A stretch of 22,330 nucleotides of DNA from Chthonomonas sp. UBA1950 (GCA_002336105.1 DDEQ01000032.1:1-22330); one strand, 5' to 3'. Positions 7,183 to 15,788 are shown, numbered from the stretch's first letter. Made by a program: numbers and translations. Notes: generated by a model from the letters alone, not told the origin.

Positions 7183-8765
7183 TGGCTAACGCGCAACCGC
7201 GTCCAGACGAGAGTTCCGAGTATTCGGTGTTCGCGAGATGGGTCATTCTTGTCGCGATTATGCTCGGAACGATCCTTGAGGTCCTCGATACAAGCATCGT
7301 TAATGTTGCTGTGCCGACGATGATGGGAAACCTAGGTGCCACAGTCGATCAGATCGCTTGGGTTTCGACAGGCTATATCGTCGCAAACGTTATTGTTTTG
7401 CCGCTGACCGGATGGCTTTCAAACCAATTTGGTCGCAAACGCTATCTAACTTTTTCAATCATCCTTTTCACGGTTGCATCGCTCCTTTGCGGTCTTTCGC
7501 GTTCGCTGAATGAACTGATCCTGTTTAGAATTATTCAAGGCGCGGGAGGTGCGGCGCTGCTGTCGACAGCCCAGGCGACTTTGTTTGAGGTCTTCCCAAA
7601 GAAGCAAGTGCCAATGATTCAGGCGATTTTTTCGATTGGAGTCGTGGCGGCACCGACGTTCGGACCAACACTGGGTGGATTTATCGTTGACGCTTACTCA
7701 TGGCCCTGGGTTTTCTTTATCAATATTCCAATCGGAATTGTCGCGGCAATCCTCGGCTATTCGTTTCTAAAAGACTCGAAGTTCCAGCGAGCGAAGACTT
7801 CCATCGACCTGTACGGCATCGGTTTTCTTGCAGTTGGGTTAGGCTGTCTCCAAACAGTTCTGGAGAAAGGAGATCGGGAGATGTGGTTCGAATCGAACCT
7901 AATAGTCACGTTGACAATCATTTCTGCCGTATCGTTGATTGCATTCTTGTATTGGGAGTTGCGATGTCCATATCCGGCAGTGAACCTTCGAGTGCTTAAA
8001 CATCGTGGTCTTTCCGCTGGCGTTCTCTATGCTGGAGTCCTCGGGTTCGGATTGTACGGAGGCATCTTCATTTTGCCGCTGTATCTTCAAAATATCCGCC
8101 AGTTTGACGCCGCTCAATCTGGCCTCGTGTTGATGCCTGGCGGTTTGATGACGATATTCTGCCTACCATTCATGAGCAAACTGGTCCAAAAAGTTCAGCC
8201 AAGGTATCTGTTGGCCATCGGGACTCCGATGTTTGCGTTGTCAATGTATGCATTTCGGACGATCACCAACCAAACAAGTGAAGCCCAGATCTATATGCCG
8301 TTGATACTGCGAGGCTTCGCGATATCCATGATGTTCTTGCCCCTGACAATATCCTCTCTTGGTTCACTAAAGCCCTCGGAGGTACCTGCCGGAGCAGGCC
8401 TGTTCAACCTCATGCGCCAGTTGGGCGGTAGTGCGGGAATTGCGTTCCTATCGACGCAACTCGACCAACAAAGTAGCGCTCATCGCGCTGCACTCGTTGA
8501 TCACATCACGGCATATTCCCCGGCTACCCAACAAAGGATCACTGACCTAAACAATCTCTTTATGTCGAAAGGTGCTTCACTTCAGGTTGCACAACAAAGG
8601 ACTTTCGCGTTAATCGACAAGGTTGTCACTCGAGAATCAACGATCCAGGCATTTGGAGATTGTTTTGTTATCATTGCGATTGCATTCGCTATGGCGTTGC
8701 CCCTTCTTTTGTTGTTTGAAAAGCCAGTGGCACAGAAAAACGCTGCACCTATCGACGCACATTGA
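7182..8765 (+). CDS. emrB: EmrB/QacA (DHA2) family drug:H+ antiporter, about 14 TM, 527 aa
   Basis: This is an inner-membrane proton-driven exporter of the major facilitator superfamily. Motif D1 is seen as LEVLDTSIVNVAVPTM near residues 28-43, motif A as GWLSNQFGRKRY near 76-87, and motif C in TM5 as FGPTLGGFIVDAYSWPWVF. Membrane segments continue to VIIAIAFAMALPLLLLFE at the C-terminus, consistent with 14 helices. A long hydrophilic stretch rich in Gln, Ser and Thr near residues 425-470 precedes the last helix, as in EmrB relatives. The start codon overlaps the emrA stop by one base, so the two are translationally coupled. With EmrA it should form a drug or metabolite efflux pump; substrate range cannot be predicted. 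The regulators on both sides suggest inducible export. Confidence 0.93.
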   Translation: MANAQPRPDESSEYSVFARWVILVAIMLGTILEVLDTSIVNVAVPTMMGNLGATVDQIAWVSTGYIVANVIVLPLTGWLSNQFGRKRYLTFSIILFTVASLLCGLSRSLNELILFRIIQGAGGAALLSTAQATLFEVFPKKQVPMIQAIFSIGVVAAPTFGPTLGGFIVDAYSWPWVFFINIPIGIVAAILGYSFLKDSKFQRAKTSIDLYGIGFLAVGLGCLQTVLEKGDREMWFESNLIVTLTIISAVSLIAFLYWELRCPYPAVNLRVLKHRGLSAGVLYAGVLGFGLYGGIFILPLYLQNIRQFDAAQSGLVLMPGGLMTIFCLPFMSKLVQKVQPRYLLAIGTPMFALSMYAFRTITNQTSEAQIYMPLILRGFAISMMFLPLTISSLGSLKPSEVPAGAGLFNLMRQLGGSAGIAFLSTQLDQQSSAHRAALVDHITAYSPATQQRITDLNNLFMSKGASLQVAQQRTFALIDKVVTRESTIQAFGDCFVIIAIAFAMALPLLLLFEKPVAQKNAAPIDAH

Positions 8766-8773
8766 TCTATGAT

Positions 8774-8813
8774 TTGCTGATCAGTCTTTATCCTGGCTTA
8801 GTCTGATCAGCAA
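8774..8813. promoter_or_regulatory. 11-bp perfect inverted repeat containing two CTGATCAG palindromes
   Basis: TTGCTGATCAG (8774-8784) is the exact reverse complement of CTGATCAGCAA (8803-8813). Each arm contains the self-palindromic octamer CTGATCAG, so the site can be read as two operator copies 26 bp apart or as one hairpin with an 18-base loop. It sits between the emrB stop and the GTG of the large regulator, with the right copy touching a -10-like AATAAT. Operator is my preferred reading; there is no U-tract, which speaks against an intrinsic terminator. Confidence 0.55.
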
Positions 8814-8817
8814 TAAT
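8812..8817 (+). promoter_or_regulatory. putative -10 element for the SARP/STAND regulator
   Basis: AATAAT matches five of six bases of the -10 consensus and ends seven bases before the GTG at 8825, again giving a nearly leaderless transcript. The upstream palindrome would lie where a regulator could contact polymerase. No good -35 is seen, which is compatible with an activator-dependent promoter. Confidence 0.35.
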
Positions 8818-8824
8818 CCTGAAT

Positions 8825-11800
8825 GTGTCAGGGTTGATACCCCAAGCCTTTACCGTCCGGACGCTCGGCGGATTTGAATTAATCAGTCAAGGAGAGTCTC
8901 AAGTATCGTTTGGTTCAAAACAAGCCAGGACGATACTAGCGATATTGTGTCTGAGTGATGGTCCCGTCTTTCGAGACGAGCTATCTGGAATCTTGTGGCC
9001 AGAAGATCCCGTTGAAAGCTCACGACCTAGATTAAGAACAGAAATTCACCGATTAAAAGAGTCTATTGCAGGCAAAGGCAAAATTCTCGTGGTCAACCGA
9101 GAGTCGCTCCAACTTGAGGTGGATTCGTCAGCCATTGATATACGCTACATTGATAGCTTACGTGTTCTTATCAATTCGGAAACGGATGATAACGTTCGTC
9201 TAGATCTCTTTTGTCAGGCGCTGAAATCGGCTAACGGTCGGTTGTTACCGATCGAAACACATCCCTGGTTTGATGACAGAAGGCGCAACTGGGATTCGTC
9301 CTTGCAAAACCTGTTCGAGACGTCAGCGCATTTGGCTCTGAGGTTGGGACAGCCAGAAAAAGCTGAGCACATATGCAGAAAAGGCCTGAGTTTTCTAACT
9401 ATATGTCCTTTGTTGGTTCGGATTCTTATTGAATCGCTTGTTGCAAAGGGAGATAGATCCGAAGCTATTTCAACCTTTCAACGGTACACCGAGCGACTAG
9501 GAAAATCTAAAGCGGACCCTAACCTAGTCGAATATGTGGCCAGCATCAAAGGTCATCGAGAGCTGCAAGCTGTCGAACCTGAGCAACAACGTCATCGGCA
9601 TGAGTTACCCACCCGTCTCTCTGCCATGTTTGGGCGTCAAACAGAGCTTTCAGAATTACTGAACCTTGTTGATCCCGCTTCGGCTTCTTATAGACGTCTC
9701 ATTACGATCACTGGACCCGGAGGCGTGGGTAAATCAACCGTCGCGACCGAACTAGCTTATCGATCCAGGAATATCTTTTTGGACAACATTTTCTTTGTCA
9801 AGTTGGCTTCAGCTTTTACTGACTCGGAGATGACTGCTAGTATAGGTCGCGCAGTCGACGCAAACCTAAGACCTCACGATGATTTGCAAGCTATCGCTGA
9901 TCGACTGCAGTCTAGTCCGACGTTGCTCATTCTGGATAATCTCGAGCAACTCTTGCCTTCAGCCAGCAGCTGGATTGCCAAATTACAGACTGCACTTCCA
10001 AACCTATGCATTGTTGTCACAAGCAGAGTGCCTCTGAAAATTAGTTATGAGCAAAGATTCCTGCTTCAAACCCTAGTTTCGAAAGACCATGCAAGTCTCG
10101 ATGCAAACCACCCGGCAGTTCAGATTTTTGTGGATAGATCAAAACGAATAAATCCACAGTTTGAGCTGACTCAAGCAAATGCCCTAGAAATCTCGACAAT
10201 TGCTTATAGGCTAGACGGTCTGCCGTTAGCCATTGTCATTGCTGCGGCGAAAACCCAGTTCTTGTCACCCGGTGAAATAATTAAAGAATTGAGCGGCTTT
10301 TCGGCTTCTACGGTGTCGAATGTCGATATTGATGAGCGGCACCACTCCGTTGGTCTCGCTATCGAATGGTCGCTAAATCGAATCGAACCAAGACTAGAGA
10401 CTTTGCTTTGGCACCTAACTGTTTTTCCGGACGATTTTTCTTCGGAAGCATCAATACAGATCATCGATGGCATGACGATCGACGGCTTGTCACTGCTGAT
10501 TGAACATAGTCTGCTTCAAAAAACACACGAAGCAACCACGACTCGATTCTTTTTGCTTCGAACTATTAGCGAATATCTTGTTTCAAAACATGGTCAAGTT
10601 CCCGAACCAGTCACCGCAAAATATGCTCGCTATTATCAAGCGTTGATAAGAGATGTAAGCGTAAAAATGGAAGCGAGCGTCTCATCGGCAATTGTTGTGA
10701 GTCTTCCTGAGACAACGAATTTCACCGAAACCCTTGGGTGGCTTCAAATGAATGATTATCTGGGTTACTGCCAAGCACTAATCCATATGACGGTTTCATG
10801 GTCGTATTTGTCCAACGAGAGACGAGCTGCTGATTGGCTTCTCACTGCACTACAAAAAGCGAGTGACTATGAACCGAGCTTGAGGGCAGACCTCGCGTCT
10901 TGCGCGGGGCGAATGCTGCTACTGGCTGGAAAATATGACGACGCCGAGCGTGTGCTTCAGCAAGCCATATCCTACTACCAATCCTCAGGCGATAAACGCA
11001 ATTTGCTTGCTACCTTGCGAGCTCACCTGCACCTCTACTATTACCGAAACGACTTTGCAACGATGGTTGAAGAATGTCAGAAAGTTTTGCCGACCGCTCA
11101 AGAAGCAAATGACCTACTTGCCGAAGCCTATTTCAACTCTGATCTTTCACTCGCGCTCTCAAATCTCGGAAGAAGCGTTGAAGCTTTGAGATACGCAGAA
11201 AGAGCTAACGAAATACATTGTCTTCGGGGTGACGAAGCTCGCCGCCTCAATAGCATGGTGATTAGTGCCGTGATCCTACTAACTCTTCGAAATTGGGATC
11301 GGGCCGAGCGAGTTCTTCAAGAAGTTTTAGCATTCGTTCAAACTGACGACTTAGTCTCAATTCAAAGCGATTGTCACACGCATCTTGTCACATGCTGTCT
11401 TCGTACAAACCGGATCGACGATGCAATAAAGCACCTAGATCTTGCTAAGGCTCAGTCAGTGCATGTTTCAAGCGCATTTATGGATGGAGTCAGGAGCTAT
11501 TTGGCTACTCTATTAGGAGTCAAAACCAACAATCGAGATCTGGCAATAAGGTCTGTTCAAAACCTATTTTCTAGCTGGATGAGCGTTTCAAATTCAGACG
11601 GTGTGCTTCCAGCGGTTGACCTCACCGCCTATGTTCTCGCCTCATTTGGAGAGACGAAAGCAGCTACAGAACTCCTCAATTCTGTCGATGCATACCGACA
11701 CGAACACGGGCTTGCAATATCTCCACACTACCTAATCACTTATGAAGACGCTCGTAAGCTTGCTGGGCCAGAGATTCGAGCTGCTTCCCCACCATCGATA

Positions 11801-11845
11801 TCTGCTCTTTGTCAAACAGCGAAAGACTATCTTTGGTTGATCTAA
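8825..11845 (+). CDS. SARP/AfsR-like STAND transcriptional regulator (winged helix-BTAD-NTPase-TPR), 1006 aa
   Basis: Domain order is that of large AfsR-type regulators. Residues 8-100 form an OmpR-like winged helix (FTVRTLGGFELI, then SSRPRLRTEIHRLK), and about 105-245 a bacterial transcriptional activation domain. A STAND/NB-ARC-like NTPase follows, with Walker A GPGGVGKST (297-305), Walker B LLILDNLEQLL (367-377), a sensor strand ending VVTSR (397-401) and GLPLAI (465-470). Residues from about 600 to the end are helical repeats with TPR character (GKYDDAERVLQQAISYYQ; LSNLGRSVEALRYAERANE). The NTPase would act as a switch that releases DNA binding when the repeats sense a partner. The start is GTG; no ATG lies in frame nearby. 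The gene follows emrB by 59 bp on the same strand, so control of the efflux genes or itself is inferred. Domain calls are strong; target and signal are unknown. Confidence 0.9.
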   Translation: MSGLIPQAFTVRTLGGFELISQGESQVSFGSKQARTILAILCLSDGPVFRDELSGILWPEDPVESSRPRLRTEIHRLKESIAGKGKILVVNRESLQLEVDSSAIDIRYIDSLRVLINSETDDNVRLDLFCQALKSANGRLLPIETHPWFDDRRRNWDSSLQNLFETSAHLALRLGQPEKAEHICRKGLSFLTICPLLVRILIESLVAKGDRSEAISTFQRYTERLGKSKADPNLVEYVASIKGHRELQAVEPEQQRHRHELPTRLSAMFGRQTELSELLNLVDPASASYRRLITITGPGGVGKSTVATELAYRSRNIFLDNIFFVKLASAFTDSEMTASIGRAVDANLRPHDDLQAIADRLQSSPTLLILDNLEQLLPSASSWIAKLQTALPNLCIVVTSRVPLKISYEQRFLLQTLVSKDHASLDANHPAVQIFVDRSKRINPQFELTQANALEISTIAYRLDGLPLAIVIAAAKTQFLSPGEIIKELSGFSASTVSNVDIDERHHSVGLAIEWSLNRIEPRLETLLWHLTVFPDDFSSEASIQIIDGMTIDGLSLLIEHSLLQKTHEATTTRFFLLRTISEYLVSKHGQVPEPVTAKYARYYQALIRDVSVKMEASVSSAIVVSLPETTNFTETLGWLQMNDYLGYCQALIHMTVSWSYLSNERRAADWLLTALQKASDYEPSLRADLASCAGRMLLLAGKYDDAERVLQQAISYYQSSGDKRNLLATLRAHLHLYYYRNDFATMVEECQKVLPTAQEANDLLAEAYFNSDLSLALSNLGRSVEALRYAERANEIHCLRGDEARRLNSMVISAVILLTLRNWDRAERVLQEVLAFVQTDDLVSIQSDCHTHLVTCCLRTNRIDDAIKHLDLAKAQSVHVSSAFMDGVRSYLATLLGVKTNNRDLAIRSVQNLFSSWMSVSNSDGVLPAVDLTAYVLASFGETKAATELLNSVDAYRHEHGLAISPHYLITYEDARKLAGPEIRAASPPSISALCQTAKDYLWLI

Positions 11846-11850
11846 ACTAC

Positions 11851-11905
11851 TTCCTGCCGCGGCTTGGTCCCGGGGAGCACAGTCCGGTTCCGGCCGCGGC
11901 AGGAA
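11851..11905 (+). terminator. GC-rich 13-bp hairpin after the STAND regulator, probable 3' end element
   Basis: TTCCTGCCGCGGC (11851-11863) pairs perfectly with GCCGCGGCAGGAA (11893-11905) around a 29-base loop, beginning five bases after the stop codon. It is much richer in GC than its surroundings. No run of T follows on either strand, so it is not a textbook intrinsic terminator. It could pause polymerase, protect the mRNA 3' end, or be a mobile palindromic repeat. Confidence 0.5.
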
Positions 11906-12539
11906 TAGTCATTAACCCCGCCTCATCATTGCGACGGGGTATTGATGGAGAAAATTCCTTCGTTCCGAAGAGCCACGACAACCGGTAGATAGGTAATGGC
12001 GTCTAATCAATTTGCCCAAGAACAATGTGCTTTGCAGTCCAAGTTCGCGCGGAGATGTGTGAAAAATGCTTTGTTCAGGCCTAACAGATCCGGACGAACT
12101 GGAACTTAGATGTGAATCGAAATATAGATCGGTAGCCTGTTTCATATCGTCCCGGTCGTACATGCGATGAGCATTTAGCAACTTCGCTTTTGCGCCCGGG
12201 GGACAGCTCTGGCTACCGGGATGAGCGGGCTGTCGCAGTACCCGACCCATCTTGCCAACTCGCTTAACTTGAATGCGGTTAAGGTCAAAGTTAAGTTTGT
12301 CGGTCTTGTGGACCTTACTGTCTAGCGCTGCAAACAGCCACGCTTCAACTGGATAATGTAACGAAATGCAATCTTTCCGTTGCCATTGTTTTTGTTGACA
12401 ATAAAACTATGACAGGACCGAAAATCAGCCTAAGAAATCAGCCGATACCCCATTGACTAAAGAGGAAATACGGGTTTTGGGCAAAGAATGCCAGTTGCCT
12501 CGTATACTTTAAACTCACTTTCGACCGAATTACTTTCTC
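11906..12539. other. 634-bp intergenic region with structured segments and no convincing gene
   Basis: No open frame here shows family motifs. A 112-codon minus-strand frame (11912-12250) is unrecognised and doubtful. Several short inverted repeats occur: ACCCCG/CGGGGT (11915-11940), GACAGC/GCTGTC (12202-12234), CTTAACTT/AAGTTAAG (12263-12295) and AAGGTC/GACCTT (12281-12316). The last two are mutually exclusive. Together these could mark a small RNA or a regulatory leader of glnS. I could not match any known RNA family (tmRNA, RNase P, SRP, 6S, T-box or riboswitch signatures) by eye. Confidence 0.5.
12503..12508 (+). promoter_or_regulatory. putative -10 box of glnS
   Basis: TATACT matches the -10 consensus at five of six positions and lies 31 bases before the glnS ATG. 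The best upstream -35 candidate, TTGGGC at 12477-12482, is 20 bases away, longer than ideal. The leader would be short, about 25 bases, without a Shine-Dalgarno. Confidence 0.35.
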
Positions 12540-14228
12540 ATGTCCGATAGCAACCTTGAGTCAACCTCTTCCGACTTTTTACGGGAAGCCATAAAACAAG
12601 ACCTTAAAGAGGGTCGTTTCACCAAAGTTCACACTCGTTTTCCGCCGGAGCCGAACGCTTACCTTCACATTGGTCACGCAAAGGCGGTATGGATTGACTA
12701 CGGTATCGCTGTCGATTTTGGCGGCAAGTTCAATCTTCGATTCGATGACACCAACCCACTCAAAGAAGATCAGGAATTTGTTGATGGGATTATCGAAGAT
12801 GTAAGGTGGCTTGGCGTCGATTGGGAAGACCGACTTTTCTTTGCCTCTAACTACTTCGAACAGATGTATGACTGGGCAGTTGAACTCATCAAGAAGGGTA
12901 AAGCATTCGTATGTGACCTAACGCCTGAGCAAATGGGCGAAGCACGAGGAACGATTACCTCGCCGGGAACGAACAGTCCTTGGCGTGATCGTAGCGTCGA
13001 AGAGAATCTCGATCTTTTTGGCCGAATGCGCGCAGCGGAATACCCTGATGGCGCAAAAACGTTACGAGCCAAGATCGACATGTCATCGCCGAACATCCAC
13101 ATGCGCGATCCTGTGATGTATCGGATTCGACACGCAGAACATCATACGCAAGGAAACAAATGGTGCATCTACCCATCCTACGACTGGGCACACGGATTAG
13201 AAGATTCGATAGAAGGCGTCACCCATTCGCTCTGTTCGTTGGAATATGAGATTCATCGACCGCTTTACGACTGGTTCCTAGACGAGTTAGGTATCTACCA
13301 CCCACGTCAAATTGAATTTGGTCGACTAAACATGACCTTTACGGTTATGAGTAAGCGTAAGTTCATCGAACTTGTAGAAGGCAAGCATGTTCGAGGGTAC
13401 GACGACCCGCGCCTTCCAACCCTCGCTGGCCTGCGGCGACGTGGAGTCACCCCCGAGGCAATCAAAGAGTTCTGCCGAAGAATAGGTGTTAGTAAGAACG
13501 ATAGCGCAATTGATCCAGTGCATTTTGAGGAGTGCATCCGTGAGGATCTAAACAAAACCGCGCAACGAGTGATGGCCGTTAGTAGCCCTCTAAAGGTCGT
13601 TCTGACGAACTATCCGGAAGGCGAGATCGAGTACATGGAGGCTAACAATAACCCTGAAGATCCGGAAGCAGGGACACGTAAGGTTCCATTCGGCAAGGTT
13701 CTGTATATCGAAAAAGACGACTTCCGCGAGGTTCCGCCGCCCAAATACTACAGGCTTTCGCCTGGTAAGGAAGTGAGACTCCGCAACGCCTATTTCATTA
13801 CCTGTAATGAAGTCATCAAAGACGAAAACGGCGAAGTGCTTGAGCTTCACTGCACATACGATCCCCAAACTCGGGGCGGTGACGCTCCGGACGGTCGCAA
13901 GGTAAAAGCTACGATGCATTGGGTTGCTGCTGAAACGGCTCTTAAGGCTGAAGTCAGACTTTACGAATATCTCTTTTCCAAAGCCGATCCTGATGATGTA
14001 GAAGAAGGAAAAGACTACACTTCGAACCTCAATCCGGACTCCCTAAAGATCATCGAAGCCTTTGTTGAGCCTAGTGTAAAGGATGCCAAGCCGGGAACAA
14101 GGTATCAGTTCGAACGCCAAGGCTATTTCTGCGTCGATAAAGACTCAAATGAGACAAGTCTTGTTTTCAATCGAACGGTAACACTTCGAGACAGTTGGGC
14201 GAAAATCGAGAAAGCCCAGACCAAGTAA
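12540..14228 (+). CDS. glnS: glutaminyl-tRNA synthetase, 562 aa
   Basis: This class I synthetase charges tRNA(Gln) directly with glutamine. The catalytic core opens with RFPPEPNAYLHIGHAKA (near residues 33-49), which contains the HIGH signature. RFDDTNPLKEDQEFVDGI follows, and VMSKRK near residue 270 is the KMSKS equivalent. WCIYPSYDWAHGLEDSIEGVTHSLC is diagnostic for GlnRS rather than GluRS. The C-terminal half forms the two anticodon-binding beta-barrels (YYRLSPGKEVRLRNAYFITC; YFCVDKDS). Length is that of the E. coli enzyme (554), with no Yqey/GatB-like tail as found in Deinococcus. Bacteria with GlnRS gained it laterally from eukaryotes early on, and many bacteria instead use GatCAB. The start is the ATG at 12540; no Shine-Dalgarno precedes it. 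A strong hairpin follows 12 bases after the stop. Confidence 0.97.
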   Translation: MSDSNLESTSSDFLREAIKQDLKEGRFTKVHTRFPPEPNAYLHIGHAKAVWIDYGIAVDFGGKFNLRFDDTNPLKEDQEFVDGIIEDVRWLGVDWEDRLFFASNYFEQMYDWAVELIKKGKAFVCDLTPEQMGEARGTITSPGTNSPWRDRSVEENLDLFGRMRAAEYPDGAKTLRAKIDMSSPNIHMRDPVMYRIRHAEHHTQGNKWCIYPSYDWAHGLEDSIEGVTHSLCSLEYEIHRPLYDWFLDELGIYHPRQIEFGRLNMTFTVMSKRKFIELVEGKHVRGYDDPRLPTLAGLRRRGVTPEAIKEFCRRIGVSKNDSAIDPVHFEECIREDLNKTAQRVMAVSSPLKVVLTNYPEGEIEYMEANNNPEDPEAGTRKVPFGKVLYIEKDDFREVPPPKYYRLSPGKEVRLRNAYFITCNEVIKDENGEVLELHCTYDPQTRGGDAPDGRKVKATMHWVAAETALKAEVRLYEYLFSKADPDDVEEGKDYTSNLNPDSLKIIEAFVEPSVKDAKPGTRYQFERQGYFCVDKDSNETSLVFNRTVTLRDSWAKIEKAQTK

Positions 14229-14240
14229 TTCAGTTCATCA

Positions 14241-14268
14241 GCAGAACCGCACTGATAAGCGGTTCTGC
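14241..14268 (+). terminator. perfect 10-bp hairpin between glnS and gcvPB
   Basis: GCAGAACCGC (14241-14250) pairs with GCGGTTCTGC (14259-14268) around an 8-base loop, 12 bases after the glnS stop. No T-run follows, so termination is not assured. Position and stability suggest a partial terminator or mRNA end that separates glnS from the gcvPB unit. Confidence 0.5.
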
Positions 14269-14306
14269 CCGGTAGTGGTTCGGTAAACTTCAGCTTGGTT
14301 ATAGAG

Positions 14307-15782
14307 ATGCCAAGCAAGTCAGTTCCTGAACCTCAGCTCATTTTCGAAAAATCACGATCAGGCCGAATCGGCTGCAATCTCCCGGCCTCAGATACGCCAG
14401 AAGTCGATCTCAAAGCCGTTCTGGGAGACCTTCGGGAAAACCTGGATTTACCTGAGATTGCCGAGTTAGATTTGCTTCGGCATTACACAAATCTTAGTCA
14501 TCTGAACTACGGAATCGAGACAGGATTCTATCCCCTCGGGTCTTGTACAATGAAATACAACCCAAAGGTGAATGAGCAGACCGCCGCAATGCCCGGATTT
14601 GCGAAACTTCACCCAATGCAGCCAGCCGAAACCATTCCTGGCGCACTTGAACTACTCCTTGGCGTTCAAGACATGCTTGTTGCGATCACTGGGTTTGACG
14701 AGATCACACTTCAGCCTGTTGCGGGTGCCCACGGTGAGATGACCTGTCTCATGCTCATCAAAGCCTATCATGAGTCTCGCAACGACGCCGAACGCACTAT
14801 CGTTCTGGTTCCTGACTCAGCTCACGGAACGAACCCAGCTTCAGCAGCACGTTGCGGCTATGACGTCAAATCAATCTCAACAAATGCAGAGGGAAACACC
14901 GACCTTGACGTTCTCAAAAAGGTCTTAAGCGAGATCGGGCCGAAGGTAGCAGCCTTGATGCTCACTAACCCTTCAACCCTCGGCCTCTTCGAACCGAATA
15001 TTTCGGAAATCTGCGAGATGATCCATGCCGTCGGTGGTCAGGTTTTCTGTGACGGGGCAAACATGAATGCTATGGTCGGTACAACTCGACCAGGTGATCA
15101 CGGATTTGACTGCATGCACCTGAACCTGCACAAGACATTTTCAACCCCGCATGGAGGCGGTGGCCCTGGTTGTGGTGCCATTGGATTGAAGAGTCACTTG
15201 GCTCCATTCCAACCAGTACCCGTGATCCGACGTGATAACGGTCCAATTATTGCTGACTATAATCGGCCAAACACCATCGGGAAAGTGGCCGGTTTTTATG
15301 GTCAGTTCCTCATGGAGGTTCGTGCGTACACCTATCTGCGAGCGTTTGGCAAAGAGAAGATCGCCGACATTTCTCGTCACGCTGTCCTAAACGCAAACTA
15401 CGTTCGTGCCCGAATCAAAGAGGTACTTACACCCGCACATGATCGCCCTTGTATGCACGAAGTAGTCGTAACTGCTGAAAAGTATAAGAAGGAAAACGGA
15501 GTCAGGGCTCTCGACATTAGCAAGCGGTTGATTGACTACGGTTTCCATCCACCAACGAACTACTTCCCTCTCATCGTGCCGGAATGCTTGATGATCGAAC
15601 CAACTGAAACTGAGAGCAAAGAGATGCTCGACGAGTTCTGTGATGCGCTCATCTCTATCTGCAACGAGGCGGAAGAGAATCCGGACTTACTCCATAATGC
15701 CCCGACCACACAAATTGTCGGTCGTTTGGATGAAACTGCCGCCGTTAAGAACCTTGACGTGCGTTGGCGACGTCCCAACTAA
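14307..15782 (+). CDS. gcvPB: glycine dehydrogenase (decarboxylating) subunit 2, P-protein beta, 491 aa
   Basis: This is the C-terminal subunit of the split P-protein of the glycine cleavage system. With GcvPA it decarboxylates glycine using PLP and passes the aminomethyl group to lipoylated GcvH. Family motifs are FYPLGSCTMKYNPKVNE, PVAGAHGEMTCLMLIKAYH, DSAHGTNPASAARCGYDV, and the PLP site LNLHKTFSTPHGGGGPGCG, with Schiff-base Lys276 counted from this start. Length matches GcvPB proteins (about 480-490). A TTG 12 bases upstream is in frame, but the ATG at 14307 (MPSKSVPEPQLIFE) agrees better with the family. No gcvPA, gcvH or gcvT lies in this window, so they are elsewhere or distant. The gene is followed after six bases by a peptidase gene and then by a lipoyl-transfer-like gene. 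Confidence 0.95.
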   Translation: MPSKSVPEPQLIFEKSRSGRIGCNLPASDTPEVDLKAVLGDLRENLDLPEIAELDLLRHYTNLSHLNYGIETGFYPLGSCTMKYNPKVNEQTAAMPGFAKLHPMQPAETIPGALELLLGVQDMLVAITGFDEITLQPVAGAHGEMTCLMLIKAYHESRNDAERTIVLVPDSAHGTNPASAARCGYDVKSISTNAEGNTDLDVLKKVLSEIGPKVAALMLTNPSTLGLFEPNISEICEMIHAVGGQVFCDGANMNAMVGTTRPGDHGFDCMHLNLHKTFSTPHGGGGPGCGAIGLKSHLAPFQPVPVIRRDNGPIIADYNRPNTIGKVAGFYGQFLMEVRAYTYLRAFGKEKIADISRHAVLNANYVRARIKEVLTPAHDRPCMHEVVVTAEKYKKENGVRALDISKRLIDYGFHPPTNYFPLIVPECLMIEPTETESKEMLDEFCDALISICNEAEENPDLLHNAPTTQIVGRLDETAAVKNLDVRWRRPN

Positions 15783-15788
15783 CGAGTT

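Noticed and set aside
11915..11940. ACCCCG/CGGGGT hairpin as a second terminator
   Set aside because: Only six base pairs, a 14-base loop and no T-run on either strand; too weak to call.
11912..12250. 112-codon minus-strand open frame in the long intergenic region
   Set aside because: No recognisable motifs, Ser/Arg-rich low-complexity patches, no ribosome site, and it overlaps several inverted repeats. It remains possible but is not supported.
12395..12400. Perfect -35 consensus TTGACA upstream of glnS
   Set aside because: No acceptable -10 hexamer lies 15-19 bases downstream, so it is probably chance in an AT-rich stretch.
14295..14306. TTG start four codons before the gcvPB ATG
   Set aside because: A rare start codon without a ribosome site; the ATG at 14307 matches the family N-terminus.
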